NCBI GenBank assembly: GCA_041398605.1
Contig: JAWKUK010000024.1
Location: forward strand, 1 to 64,000
Reading direction: 5' to 3'
Origin: JAWKUK01 sp041398605
GTDB lineage: Bacteria > Planctomycetota > UBA1135 > GCA-002686595
Length of the DNA stretch: 64,000 nt
In this document: one piece after another, positions 9,540 to 17,802 of the stretch
Position numbering within the stretch: the first letter of the stretch is position 1
How the letters are laid out: each line of letters opens with the position of its first letter
Notes under the pieces: generated by a model
The model's input: the letters and a program-made list of their open reading frames with translations, nothing else
What the model was told of the DNA's origin: nothing
Database searches by the model: none
Position numbers and translations under genes: made by a program

Positions 9540-10722
9540 GCCGCCCCCTGCCCCGCTCAACGACCTCTCGATACAGGGCCGCGAGGCCCTCGCCCTGCGC
9601 ACGCGCATCAAAGCGCGCCTCGACGTGTGCGCGCGCGGCGCACGTCAGCTCGAGCCAGCGCGAACCGAGCTGGAGCGCGCGCTCCAAGGTCGCGACGAGG
9701 TCGTCCACGTCGCCCTCGCGCGCCAGGAGCCCCGTCGCGCCATCCGCGACGACGCCCGGAATATCACAATGTGTCGTCGAGACGACCGGGATTCCAGTCG
9801 CGGCCATCTCGATCAACGCGATCGGTGCGCCCCCCTCCGTGTCTCCGTCGCTCGCGGTGTGGCTCGGCGCGAGGAAGAGGTCGTGGCGCTCCGCTTCAGA
9901 AAACAGGACCGAAGGCGGCTGGAAGCCGAGCCGCCGCACCGGAAAGCGCGCGCGCTCGAGGGCGGCGTCGATGAGGCGCTTCTCCACGCGGCTCGCTTCG
10001 AGGTCCGACGCGTCACCGATCAGCGTCAGCTCCACGGGGCGCCGCAACGAGAGCCGAGTCAGCGCCTCGAGCCCGATCGGGATCCCCTTCTTCTCCCGGA
10101 AGGCGGAGGCCATCAGGACGCGCAGCGGCCCTGAGGGCAAGGGCGCCCGCGGTTGAAAGCGGATGCCTGCGACATCGACGCCGAGGCGCTGCACGCGGAG
10201 GCGCTCGGGCGGGCAGCCGAGCTGCGCGATCGCGCGCGCCATGAACTCTCCCTCGCACAGGACGAGCGCCGCCGCGTCGAACAGCTCTGCGTAGCGCGCG
10301 CGCCAGTGCGGGTGCGCGCTCGGGAGCTGGTTCACGTCATAGCCGTAGAAGCTCACGACGAGGGGGACGCCGAGGCGCTGGGCGGCGCCGCGCACGGTCC
10401 AGGCCCACGGCGCGAAGTGCGCGTGCAAGAGGTCTGCGCCGACGTGTCGACCGACCCGCGCGACGTGCCCTGGCCAGCGACGGAGACGCAGCGCGGTCAG
10501 GAGGCGATCGGTGACCCGTCCGAACGACGGCGTCGCGCTCGCGGCGTGCACGTGAGCGGTGGGGAACCGATCGGCGTGCTCGACGACCTGGCAGACCACA
10601 TGCGGCTCGACGCTCGCGGGCAGGTGCCGGACCTGGTTGTAGAGCCACGTCTCCGTAGGCCCGAGCCAGCGATGGCGCACGGACTGAAGTGCCTTCAAGG
10701 GAATCTCGCGCGGGATCGCCAC
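9532..10722 (-). CDS. Family 4 (GT-B) glycosyltransferase
   Basis: The frame shows a GT4 fold: an N-terminal domain with the acceptor-side signature PTETWLYNQVRHLP and LLHAHFAPWAW, then the donor-binding domain with a conserved EGGAPIALIEMAATGIPVVST block and DIPGVVADGATGLL, which bind the nucleotide-sugar. I place the start at a GTG at 10722, giving 396 residues, the usual family length. The frame stays open to an ATG at 11103 (523 residues), but that added stretch has no GT features and poorer codon bias toward its end. The enzyme probably acts at the cytoplasmic face on a lipid-linked or surface glycan. It is the first gene of a tightly packed minus-strand series and lies back-to-back with the hydrolase/aminotransferase pair. 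Confidence 0.85.
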   Translation of the reverse strand: MAIPREIPLKALQSVRHRWLGPTETWLYNQVRHLPASVEPHVVCQVVEHADRFPTAHVHAASATPSFGRVTDRLLTALRLRRWPGHVARVGRHVGADLLHAHFAPWAWTVRGAAQRLGVPLVVSFYGYDVNQLPSAHPHWRARYAELFDAAALVLCEGEFMARAIAQLGCPPERLRVQRLGVDVAGIRFQPRAPLPSGPLRVLMASAFREKKGIPIGLEALTRLSLRRPVELTLIGDASDLEASRVEKRLIDAALERARFPVRRLGFQPPSVLFSEAERHDLFLAPSHTASDGDTEGGAPIALIEMAATGIPVVSTTHCDIPGVVADGATGLLAREGDVDDLVATLERALQLGSRWLELTCAARAHVEARFDARAQGEGLAALYREVVERGRGRHA

Positions 10723-11101
10723 AGGGAAGCGTACCGGAGTCCCGCGCCCAAGGCGGCGGCCATGTCTCGTTCCTGGGCCGAGTGTGGCGCGACGCGGCTC
10801 TTTGAGAATCGGCCCGCCCGCGCGCTTGGCGCGCTGTAGGTTTGCGGTGCCGGGGGGCAGGTCGACGACCAATCTCGCAAGCGCCAGCCCCCGTTCGCCG
10901 GCTCTCTTCTCGGGCTTCGTCTCGGGATCGGGGTGGCGCCAGTAGCGGTCGTCGTACGAGTGCCACCCCGAGTCAAATGATCCACCACGCCCCCCCGCGC
11001 CGCCTGCTGCGCGCGAGGGGCCGACCTCCCCCGGGCGCGCGTCCACCCGGACAGCCGCATCGAAGAGCCACTGAAGATCGAGCGCATCGCGCCACGCGCC
11101 C
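10723..11101. other. Divergent interval between GT4 gene and sulfatase-like gene 2
   Basis: About 380 bp. The GT4 reading frame remains open through it up to an ATG at 11103 that would overlap the divergent ATG at 11102, so either the GT4 protein has a 127-residue N-terminal extension or this is the promoter region for both transcripts. The first part (near 11000-11100) has coding-like third-position bias in the minus frame; the part near 10730-10850 does not. I see no clear promoter consensus. Confidence 0.4.
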
Positions 11102-13003
11102 ATGACCGCGCCCCACACCGACGCTCGCTTCGCCCGACGGGGCCTCGAAGCTGTGCTCGATGCAGCCCTCCTGGGCTGCGTCGCCGTCGCCGTCGGCCGG
11201 CTCGGCGCGCTCGGCCCCAAGGACCTCGGTCCGGCGCTGCCCCCAGCGGTCGCGCTCGCTGCCGCGCTGCCGTTCGCGCTGCGGCACCTCGACCGAACCC
11301 CGCCGCCCGTCGGCGGCCTCGCGCCCCATTGGACCGCCACCCTGCGCCGTCGCGCCGCGTGGACGGTGCTGGCCACGACCCTGTGCCTCGCGCTCGTCGA
11401 GCTGTCCAACGTCCCCGTGCAGCGCGCGCGGGGACCGGCGCTCGCCGCGGCGCTCGCCGTTTGGGTGAACACCGCGGGGGCGCTGCTCAGCCGCGCGCTC
11501 CTCGCGCGTCGGCCGACCCAGGCCGCGCCGGCATCGACCGACGCGGCGCGCACCACGAGACGGCTGTGGATCGGCGGCGCAGCCGCGACCGCCGCGATCG
11601 TGATCGGCGCGCTCCTCTGGCGCGCACGCGCCGCGGACGTCGCGCCTGCGCCGTTGACCGCCGGCGCGCGCTACAACCTGGTGCTGGTGACCGTCGATAC
11701 GCTGCGCGCGGACGCGCTCGGCTGCTATGGCCAAACGCGCGACACGTCGCCGAACCTCGACCGCCTCGCGAGCGAGGGCGCGCGCTTCGCGCACGTCACC
11801 GCGCAGGCGCCGCACACGCACGGCTCGATGGCGTCGCTGCTGACGAGCAAGTACCCGCTCGCGCACCGCTCGGTGAACGGCCAACCGGCCCTCGCGGCGG
11901 CACACGAGACGCTCGCCGAGCACTTTGCGTCGCTCGGATATCGCACCGCCGGGTTCCTGGACAACCCGTGGTTGACGCCCGAGTTCGGCTTCACCCGCGG
12001 CTACGAGCGCTTCGAGCCGCGCTCGACCAACGACGCGGCCCTGCCGTGGCTCCAGGCGCACGCGAGTGAGCGCTTCTTCTTGCACGTCCACCACCTCCAC
12101 CCGCACGGGCCATACACGCCCGAGCGGCCGTGGATCGAGGCGTGGTCGCCGGGCTACAAGGGCCCTTGGGAGCGCGTCGAGGGCGAGCTCCTGGAGCGCG
12201 CCGAGCGCCCAGGCGTCGCCGAAGCGGCCGGCGTCGACCTCGATCGATTCCTGGCGCTCTATCACTCCGAGGTGCGTCGCGTCGACCAGGAGATCGGCGA
12301 GCTCCTGCAGGCGCTCGCGGACGCGGGGCGCAGCGAGGACACGCTCGTCGTCTTCGCCGCGGACCATGGCGAGGAGTTCCTGGACCATGGCGCGCTGCAC
12401 CATTCGCATACGCTGTACGAAGAGCTCGTCCACGTGCCGCTGATCGTCCGGCTCCCGGGACGAGTGCGCCCAGCGACGGTGGTCGAGGGCGGCGTCTCGC
12501 TCGTCGACGTCGCGCCGACGGTGCTCGAGCTGATGGGCCTCCCGCCGCTCAGCGAGGCGCAAGGACGCTCGTTCGGCGGCGCGCTGAACGGTGAGCCCCT
12601 CGCGCCACGGATCGGCTTCGCGCAGCGCTACAACCGGATCGGTCGCCACCTCGTCTCGGCGAACGACGGGCGCTGGAAGCTGCACGTGCTCCTGGCGCGC
12701 ACGGGCCCGTTGCCGCTCGTCGACTGGAGCGCGGCGCAGCCCCCGGAGCGCGATTGGCTGGCCTCGAATCGCTATGCGCTGTACGACCTTGCGCGTGACC
12801 CTGGGGAGCGACGGGACCTCGCGAACGCGCATCCGGAGGTCGTCGCGCGGCTCTCGGAGGCGATCGTCGCGTGGCGCGCCGCGTGCGACCCCGGCACGCC
12901 GTTCGGGCCAGGCGCGACGGACCAGTCGCTGCAGGTGTCACGCGAGGCGCGCGCGCGCCTCACGGCGCTCGGCTATGCGGGCGACATCGACGGCGAGCGT
13001 TGA
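11102..13003 (+). CDS. Membrane-anchored sulfatase/alkaline-phosphatase-superfamily hydrolase, paralogue with Thr nucleophile
   Basis: 633 residues, with about five hydrophobic segments in residues 15-180 and the catalytic fold from about residue 190. The core contains LVTVDTLRADALGCYG, APHTHGSMASLLT with Thr239 at the formylglycine position, AADHGEEFLDHG and HHSHTLYEELVHVPL. The set of Asp, Thr, Asp-His and His residues matches metal-dependent phospho-transferases of the alkaline phosphatase superfamily rather than sulfatases that need the CxPSR motif. It shares long near-identical stretches (for example GFLDNPWLT and EFGF) with the gene at 6631-8463, so the two are duplicates flanking a GT4/SGNH pair. 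The next gene, an aminotransferase, starts 25 bp downstream on the same strand, and joint action on an amino-sugar polymer is a reasonable inference. Confidence 0.88.
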   Translation: MTAPHTDARFARRGLEAVLDAALLGCVAVAVGRLGALGPKDLGPALPPAVALAAALPFALRHLDRTPPPVGGLAPHWTATLRRRAAWTVLATTLCLALVELSNVPVQRARGPALAAALAVWVNTAGALLSRALLARRPTQAAPASTDAARTTRRLWIGGAAATAAIVIGALLWRARAADVAPAPLTAGARYNLVLVTVDTLRADALGCYGQTRDTSPNLDRLASEGARFAHVTAQAPHTHGSMASLLTSKYPLAHRSVNGQPALAAAHETLAEHFASLGYRTAGFLDNPWLTPEFGFTRGYERFEPRSTNDAALPWLQAHASERFFLHVHHLHPHGPYTPERPWIEAWSPGYKGPWERVEGELLERAERPGVAEAAGVDLDRFLALYHSEVRRVDQEIGELLQALADAGRSEDTLVVFAADHGEEFLDHGALHHSHTLYEELVHVPLIVRLPGRVRPATVVEGGVSLVDVAPTVLELMGLPPLSEAQGRSFGGALNGEPLAPRIGFAQRYNRIGRHLVSANDGRWKLHVLLARTGPLPLVDWSAAQPPERDWLASNRYALYDLARDPGERRDLANAHPEVVARLSEAIVAWRAACDPGTPFGPGATDQSLQVSREARARLTALGYAGDIDGER

Positions 13004-13028
13004 ACGAGCTGATTCGAGGGCGTAGACG

Positions 13029-14198
13029 ATGAGTGACACCGAAGATCCGTTCCTCGTGTTCGGGCGCCCGGTCCTCGGCGACGAGGAGGCGCGCGAGGTG
13101 CAGCGCGTGCTCGAGAGCCGCTGGCTCGGGACGGGGCCGCGCGTCGCAGAGTTCGAGCGCCGCTTCAAGGCGTATCGTCGCGCCGAGAACGCAGTCGCGG
13201 TCTCCTCGTGCACCGCGGCGCTGCATCTCTCGATCGTCGCGGCGAGCATCGGCCCTGGGGATGAAGTGATCACGACGGCGCTGACGTTCTGCGCCACGGT
13301 GAACGCGGTCGTGAACGCTGGCGGGACGCCGGTGATCGTCGACGTCGATCCACGGACGATGAACATCGACCCCGACGCCGTGCGCGCAGCGATCACGCCG
13401 CGGACACGCGCGATCATCTGTGTGCACTTCGCGGGGCGGCCGTGCGAGATGGACGCGCTGCTCGCGATCGCCGAGGCGCACGACCTGACGCTCATCGAGG
13501 ACTGCGCGCACGCGATCGAGACCGAGTGGCGTGGGGCCTCGGCGGGGACGCTCGGCGCGTTCGGCTGCTTCAGCTTCTACGCGACGAAGAACATGACCAC
13601 CGGCGAAGGCGGGATGGTCTTTGCGCGCCGCCAGGAGGACGCGGCGCGGATCCAGCGCCTCGCGCTGCACGGGATGAGCGCCGACGCGTGGAAGCGCTTC
13701 AGCGACGAGGGTTACAAGCACTACTACGTCGTCGATCGCGGGTTCAAGTGCAACATGATGGACCTGCAAGCAGCGCTCGGGCTGTGTCAGTTGGAGCGCG
13801 TCGAAGAGCACCATGCGCGGCGCGCGGCCTTGTGGGCCGGCTACATGGAGCGCCTCGCGGGGCTCCCGCTCGAGCTGCCACGACCTGCGGCGCCCGACAC
13901 GCGCCACGGGCTGCACTTGTTCACTGTGCTGATCGACGAGCGCGCGGCGGGCGTCACGCGCGACGAGGTGCTGTCGGCGTTGACGCGGGCGCGGCTCGGC
14001 GTCGGGGTGCACTACCTCGCGCTGCCCGAGCACCCGTTCTATCAGGAGCGCTACGGCTGGCGCCCGGAGTCCGTGCCGCACGCGACGGACATCGGCCGGC
14101 GCACCGTGAGCTTGCCGTTGCAGGCCGACCTGACCGAGGCCGACCTCGACCGCGTGGCGCGCGCGCTGCGCACAGCGCTGCTCCCGACCGCGTGTTGA
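13029..14198 (+). CDS. DegT/DnrJ/EryC1/StrS-family PLP-dependent sugar aminotransferase
   Basis: 389 residues, full family length. The PLP Schiff-base lysine is Lys187 in FSFYATKNMTTGEGG, and the cofactor-contact Asp is in LIEDCAHAIE (residues 155-164). Other family marks are the N-terminal GRPVLGDEE, LGTGPRVAEFE and the Ser/Ala pocket SSCTAALHL. Members transfer an amino group from Glu or Gln to a nucleotide-linked keto-sugar, supplying amino-sugars for surface polysaccharide. A GAGGG sequence lies about 10 bp before the ATG. The gene follows the sulfatase-like hydrolase with a 25-bp gap and ends facing the HAD/kinase gene, with only 10 bp between the two stop codons. Confidence 0.93.
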   Translation: MSDTEDPFLVFGRPVLGDEEAREVQRVLESRWLGTGPRVAEFERRFKAYRRAENAVAVSSCTAALHLSIVAASIGPGDEVITTALTFCATVNAVVNAGGTPVIVDVDPRTMNIDPDAVRAAITPRTRAIICVHFAGRPCEMDALLAIAEAHDLTLIEDCAHAIETEWRGASAGTLGAFGCFSFYATKNMTTGEGGMVFARRQEDAARIQRLALHGMSADAWKRFSDEGYKHYYVVDRGFKCNMMDLQAALGLCQLERVEEHHARRAALWAGYMERLAGLPLELPRPAAPDTRHGLHLFTVLIDERAAGVTRDEVLSALTRARLGVGVHYLALPEHPFYQERYGWRPESVPHATDIGRRTVSLPLQADLTEADLDRVARALRTALLPTAC

Positions 14199-14208
14199 GC
14201 GCAGGCTC

Positions 14209-15483
14209 CTAACCCATGCGCGCGCGCGTGTCGCCGAGCGGGTTGTCGGCGATGACGATCAGGTCGGCCGTCGTCCGCGGCGGGTAGCGCGCCTCGAACG
14301 CCGCGTGCGCCGGCAGGCGACCGCGGCGCACCTCGTCGATCGGCGCGACGCCGCGCAGGCGTCCGTCGCGGCCCGCCGCGCGGCGCAGCGAGAGCTCGTC
14401 GCTCGCCGCGAGATGCACGAGGTGGTCGATCTGGTCGCGCAGGTCCGGGTGCCCGAGGAATGAGCCCTCGAGGATCAACACCGCGTCCGTCGGGACCGTG
14501 ATGGCGCGCTCGCCCCCAGCCTGCGGCTGCAAGTGCGCGACGCCCTCGCCGCGCCGGTGCGGCTGCAGGACCGCCGCGACCAGCGACGCCACGTCGTAGC
14601 CTTCCAGGTCGTCCGACGCCGCCCCCCCCGGCTCGCACGCGAACGCATCGAGCGAGACGACGACTGCGCGGGTCCCCTTGGCGCAGAGGCGTCGCGCCAG
14701 GTCACGCGCGACGAGCCCCTTGCCCGCGAGCGGCCGACCCGTCACCCCGAGCACCGCGCCGCGCGCAGCGGTGAACGAACGCAGCATCCCGTCGAGCCAC
14801 GCCTCGCGGCAGCGCAGGCGGTCGACGAGCTGATCCATGCCATCGAGAATGGCCTCGGCCTCGACGCGTTCGGGGGCGGCCGCGTAGCCGCGGTCGACGT
14901 GCACGTGGGGCAAGCCGTTGTCCCACGCAGCGTCGCGGTCGCCGCGGCGGTCCCCCACCATGACCGCGCTGCGTGTGCCGAAGGTCAGCAGCAGGTCCTC
15001 GACCATATCGGACTTCGTGCGCACGCGCGGGCTCGCGAGGCAGCGCGCTTCCTCGATCCAACGCGCGAGGCCGACGCGCTCCAACATCAGGCGCAGGTAG
15101 TCCTGGCCGCAGTTGCTCGCGATCCCCAGGCGCACGCCGGCCGCCGCGAGCGTGTTCAGCGTCGCCGCGACCCCGGGCAAGAGCGCGACCTCGCCCCGGG
15201 CGAGCCAACGGTGCTCGTGCTCGACGCACGTCTCCATCAAGGCCTGGCGTGTGACCGGCGCGAGGTCGCTGAACGCGGCCTCGAACGCGGCGTCGAGCGG
15301 CAGCCCCACCATGTCCATCCACACCGAGGCAGGCGGGATCGGGCGCGTGATCCCGAGGCGCGGGAACGCCTCCAAGCAGGCAGCGCGCGCGGCGTCGGGC
15401 CAGAAGCGATCGGTCGCGACGAGGGTCCCGTCCAGGTCGAACAGGACGGCGTCGAAGGGGAAGTCCGGTGCGGGGGCAGCCAT
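14209..15483 (-). CDS. HAD-superfamily phosphatase fused to a uridine-kinase-like P-loop domain
   Basis: 424 residues in two domains. Residues about 8-220 are a HAD hydrolase of the phosphoglycolate phosphatase type: nucleophile motif FDLDGTLV (Asp16, Asp18), SNCGQD as motif II, and VMVGDRRGDRDAA as the acidic motif IV. Residues about 240-420 resemble uridine kinase/phosphoribulokinase: a P-loop GRPLAGKG (Gly replaces the usual Ser/Thr after Lys), SLDAFACEPGG in place of the substrate Asp motif, and AVLILEGSFLGHPDL as Walker B. The combination suggests paired phosphorylation and dephosphorylation or coupled salvage of a small sugar or nucleoside metabolite, but the substrate is not evident. 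It is divergent from ridA, with 118 bp between the starts. Confidence 0.82.
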   Translation of the reverse strand: MAAPAPDFPFDAVLFDLDGTLVATDRFWPDAARAACLEAFPRLGITRPIPPASVWMDMVGLPLDAAFEAAFSDLAPVTRQALMETCVEHEHRWLARGEVALLPGVAATLNTLAAAGVRLGIASNCGQDYLRLMLERVGLARWIEEARCLASPRVRTKSDMVEDLLLTFGTRSAVMVGDRRGDRDAAWDNGLPHVHVDRGYAAAPERVEAEAILDGMDQLVDRLRCREAWLDGMLRSFTAARGAVLGVTGRPLAGKGLVARDLARRLCAKGTRAVVVSLDAFACEPGGAASDDLEGYDVASLVAAVLQPHRRGEGVAHLQPQAGGERAITVPTDAVLILEGSFLGHPDLRDQIDHLVHLAASDELSLRRAAGRDGRLRGVAPIDEVRRGRLPAHAAFEARYPPRTTADLIVIADNPLGDTRARMG

Positions 15484-15601
15484 GGGGCGGGCGAGGAGGG
15501 CGCCGGCCCGCGGCCCGGAGCTCGGGCCGAGCGCGGGACCAGCGCCGCAGCAGGATGCGATAGAGGGCCCGTCCGGCGCATTGGTTTTCTACGCTCGTCG
15601 T

Positions 15602-15991
15602 ATGAATCCTCTGCAGCGCATCTCCACGCCGACCGCTGCCCCCGCGGGCGGGCACTACAGCCAAGGCGTCGTTCACGGGGGCGTCCTCTACGTGTCGGGT
15701 CAGCTCCCGACCCTGCCGGACGGGACCCGCTGCGGGCACCTCCCCTTCGACGAGCAGGCGGCCCTCGCCCTCGAGAACGTCCTGGCGATCGTCGCGGCCG
15801 CGGGCGGCGGGCCGGAGACCGTCCTCAAGGTGACGGTCTACGTCGTCGGCGCCGAGCACTGGCCCACGTTCAACGCGGTCTACGCCGCGCGGATGGGCGA
15901 GGCCCGCCCCGCGCGGGCCGTGATCCCGGTCCCGACGCTGAACCACGGCGCGCTCGTCGAGATCGACGCGATCGCCGCGGTCCCGCACTGA
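15602..15991 (+). CDS. ridA: RidA family enamine/imine deaminase
   Basis: 129 residues, the usual size for a trimeric RidA (YjgF/YER057c/UK114) protein. Conserved blocks are present: a start similar to IxTPxAPAxxGxYSQGVVxGG, VSGQLP, ENVLAIVAAAG, and the signature PARAVIPVPTLNHGALVEIDAIA carrying the catalytic Arg that binds the carboxylate of the imine. The family hydrolyses reactive 2-aminoacrylate and related imines released by PLP enzymes. The ATG at 15602 is chosen because the conserved N-terminal blocks begin there; the frame is open further upstream but only as a shadow. No Shine-Dalgarno sequence is evident, so the mRNA could have a very short leader. Confidence 0.92.
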   Translation: MNPLQRISTPTAAPAGGHYSQGVVHGGVLYVSGQLPTLPDGTRCGHLPFDEQAALALENVLAIVAAAGGGPETVLKVTVYVVGAEHWPTFNAVYAARMGEARPARAVIPVPTLNHGALVEIDAIAAVPH

Positions 15992-16015
15992 CGGGCCCTC
16001 GGGTACGCCGCACGC

Positions 16016-17611
16016 TCAGCGCGCGCCGAGGATGCGGCCATAGCGGAACTCGACCTCGAGGCAGAGCGCCATCAGCGCCGTCGAATAGACGCGGCCACCG
16101 GACCACCCCCACGGCCCGAGCGGGTCCCAGGAGCCCCGGGCCGCGCCGCCCTCTTGGCGCTGCGAGCCGACGACGGCTGGCTTCAGCGCCTTGCTCCAGG
16201 CGCGCCAGTGCTCGCCGCCGAGCTGGTACATCGCGTACGAGCCGTAGTACCAGTAGTACATGTCGTTCCCCTTGCCTCGCGACTCCGGCGTCCAAACAGG
16301 CAGCACACGCCGCAAGACCTCCGCGTGGCGCGCGAGCAACGGGTTTGACTCCGGCGACTCCCCCATGAAGACTCGACACAAGAGCGCGACCGCCGTCATG
16401 GCCTCGCCGCTCGCCGTCGGGTAGTCCTCGTTGCGCCCATCGACGCGCGAGCTGACGCTGCCGATACGGTCGTAACCGCAGCGCCCCGTACCCGGGTCCG
16501 TCACTTCGTCGAGCCAGTTCTGCGCGCCGAGGAACGCCTCGGCGTCGACGCGCAGACCCGCGTCCTCGGCCGACTTCAACGCGAGCACCATCCAGCCTGT
16601 GATCGACGTATCGTTGTCGCCGACCGGGGGGACGTCGTAGCGCCACGCGCCATAGGGGTTCCGCGCGCGCGTCACGTAGTTCACGGCGAGCTGCGCCGTC
16701 CGCTTCAGGAGCGGCGACTTGTCGAACAGATAGCACTCGGTCAGCGCGAACGTCGCGAGCGCGTGGTCGTACAGGAACGCGTGCCCGAGCGCGTCGCCGA
16801 TCAAGCCGCTCTCTGCGTCCTGCTGGGCGCGCAGCCACTTGATGCCGCGGGTCACCACGTCCCGGTGCTCGCCCATACGCATCGTGTGGCCGTCGCCGAG
16901 GAACGCGAGCAGCGCGAGCGCCGTGACGCCGACGTCATGGTTCGGGTCGCCAGCGCCGGTGCATCGATCGCCGAGCGCGTCGTGTTTCATGAACGCATCG
17001 CAGTCCCAGCGGCCGTCCGGGTCCTGGTGCGCCCTGAGCCATTCCAGGCCCGCGGCCAGGGCCACGGGCGAGCCGCCGCGGCCGCCGCCGCGGCCGTGAC
17101 CGCCGCCGAACCGGCCGCCGTACTTGCCGCCCCCCAGCGAGCCTCCCCCCACCCCGATGGGCGCCCTCAGCGCGGAATCCACAAACGACGAGTCAAGGAG
17201 CGCCCCGACCTCACCCAGGGGCTCAGCGAGCTCGTCCCCGGCGGCGTCCTCCAACGGCAGCTCGGCGATGTCAGCGCTGTCCGGGACGGGGAGCGGCGCG
17301 TCCGCGTCCGTGTCCACGTCCTCATCGACCTCGGGCGGGGGCGGCGGCTCTTCGAAGACCTCCTCCGGCACCTCGAGGGCCGAACAGATGCAGACGATCG
17401 GGGGCTCCTCGAAGGAGCCCCACGGGATCGAGGCCAGGACCAGCAGCGCCACGAAGTGCAGCGCGAGCGAGATCGCGAGCCACGGGGCGCGGCCCATCCA
17501 TTCGTGGAGCGCCTCGGCGAAGGACGGCTCCTCGGCGAAGTTCGGCTCGGTGCGCGACCGAACCACGGGCCAAGCGACGAGCGCGGAGTCAGGTGAATGC
17601 GTAGGCATCAT
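16016..17611 (-). CDS. TonB-like membrane-anchored protein with squalene cyclase/prenyltransferase-type repeats
   Basis: About 531 residues from the double ATG at 17611; an upstream in-frame ATG at 17749 would add an Arg/Pro-rich stretch without features. After a short cytosolic N-terminus comes one membrane segment (WLAISLALHFVALLVLASIPW), then an acidic proline-rich segment (EEPPPPPEVDEDVD) and a Gly-rich linker, the layout of TonB/GltJ-like N-termini. The C-terminal 370 residues hold alpha/alpha repeats of the squalene-cyclase/prenyltransferase class, with recurring GLEWLRAHQDPDGRWD and GIKWLRAQQDAESG motifs. No DxDD or DCTAE catalytic motif is visible, so it is probably a non-enzymatic toroid that binds a partner in the periplasm. 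Such proteins are common in Planctomycetota and Myxococcota. It is transcribed divergently from the PA-domain protein. Confidence 0.8.
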   Translation of the reverse strand: MMPTHSPDSALVAWPVVRSRTEPNFAEEPSFAEALHEWMGRAPWLAISLALHFVALLVLASIPWGSFEEPPIVCICSALEVPEEVFEEPPPPPEVDEDVDTDADAPLPVPDSADIAELPLEDAAGDELAEPLGEVGALLDSSFVDSALRAPIGVGGGSLGGGKYGGRFGGGHGRGGGRGGSPVALAAGLEWLRAHQDPDGRWDCDAFMKHDALGDRCTGAGDPNHDVGVTALALLAFLGDGHTMRMGEHRDVVTRGIKWLRAQQDAESGLIGDALGHAFLYDHALATFALTECYLFDKSPLLKRTAQLAVNYVTRARNPYGAWRYDVPPVGDNDTSITGWMVLALKSAEDAGLRVDAEAFLGAQNWLDEVTDPGTGRCGYDRIGSVSSRVDGRNEDYPTASGEAMTAVALLCRVFMGESPESNPLLARHAEVLRRVLPVWTPESRGKGNDMYYWYYGSYAMYQLGGEHWRAWSKALKPAVVGSQRQEGGAARGSWDPLGPWGWSGGRVYSTALMALCLEVEFRYGRILGAR

Positions 17612-17802
17612 GCGAACGGCGGCCTCCGCCGCCAGAGCGGGGTGCGAGGGCCGCCGCACCGGTGCGCGGCGCGGCGGCGGGATCTCGCGAGGGGCGGCCG
17701 TCCTCTCACGTGACACAGGGTGAACGCGCGCGCGCCACTTGGGGTTCAACGGAATCAGCGCCGCGCGACCGTTCCGGCCCGGCGGTCGTTACCCTCAGCG
17801 CG

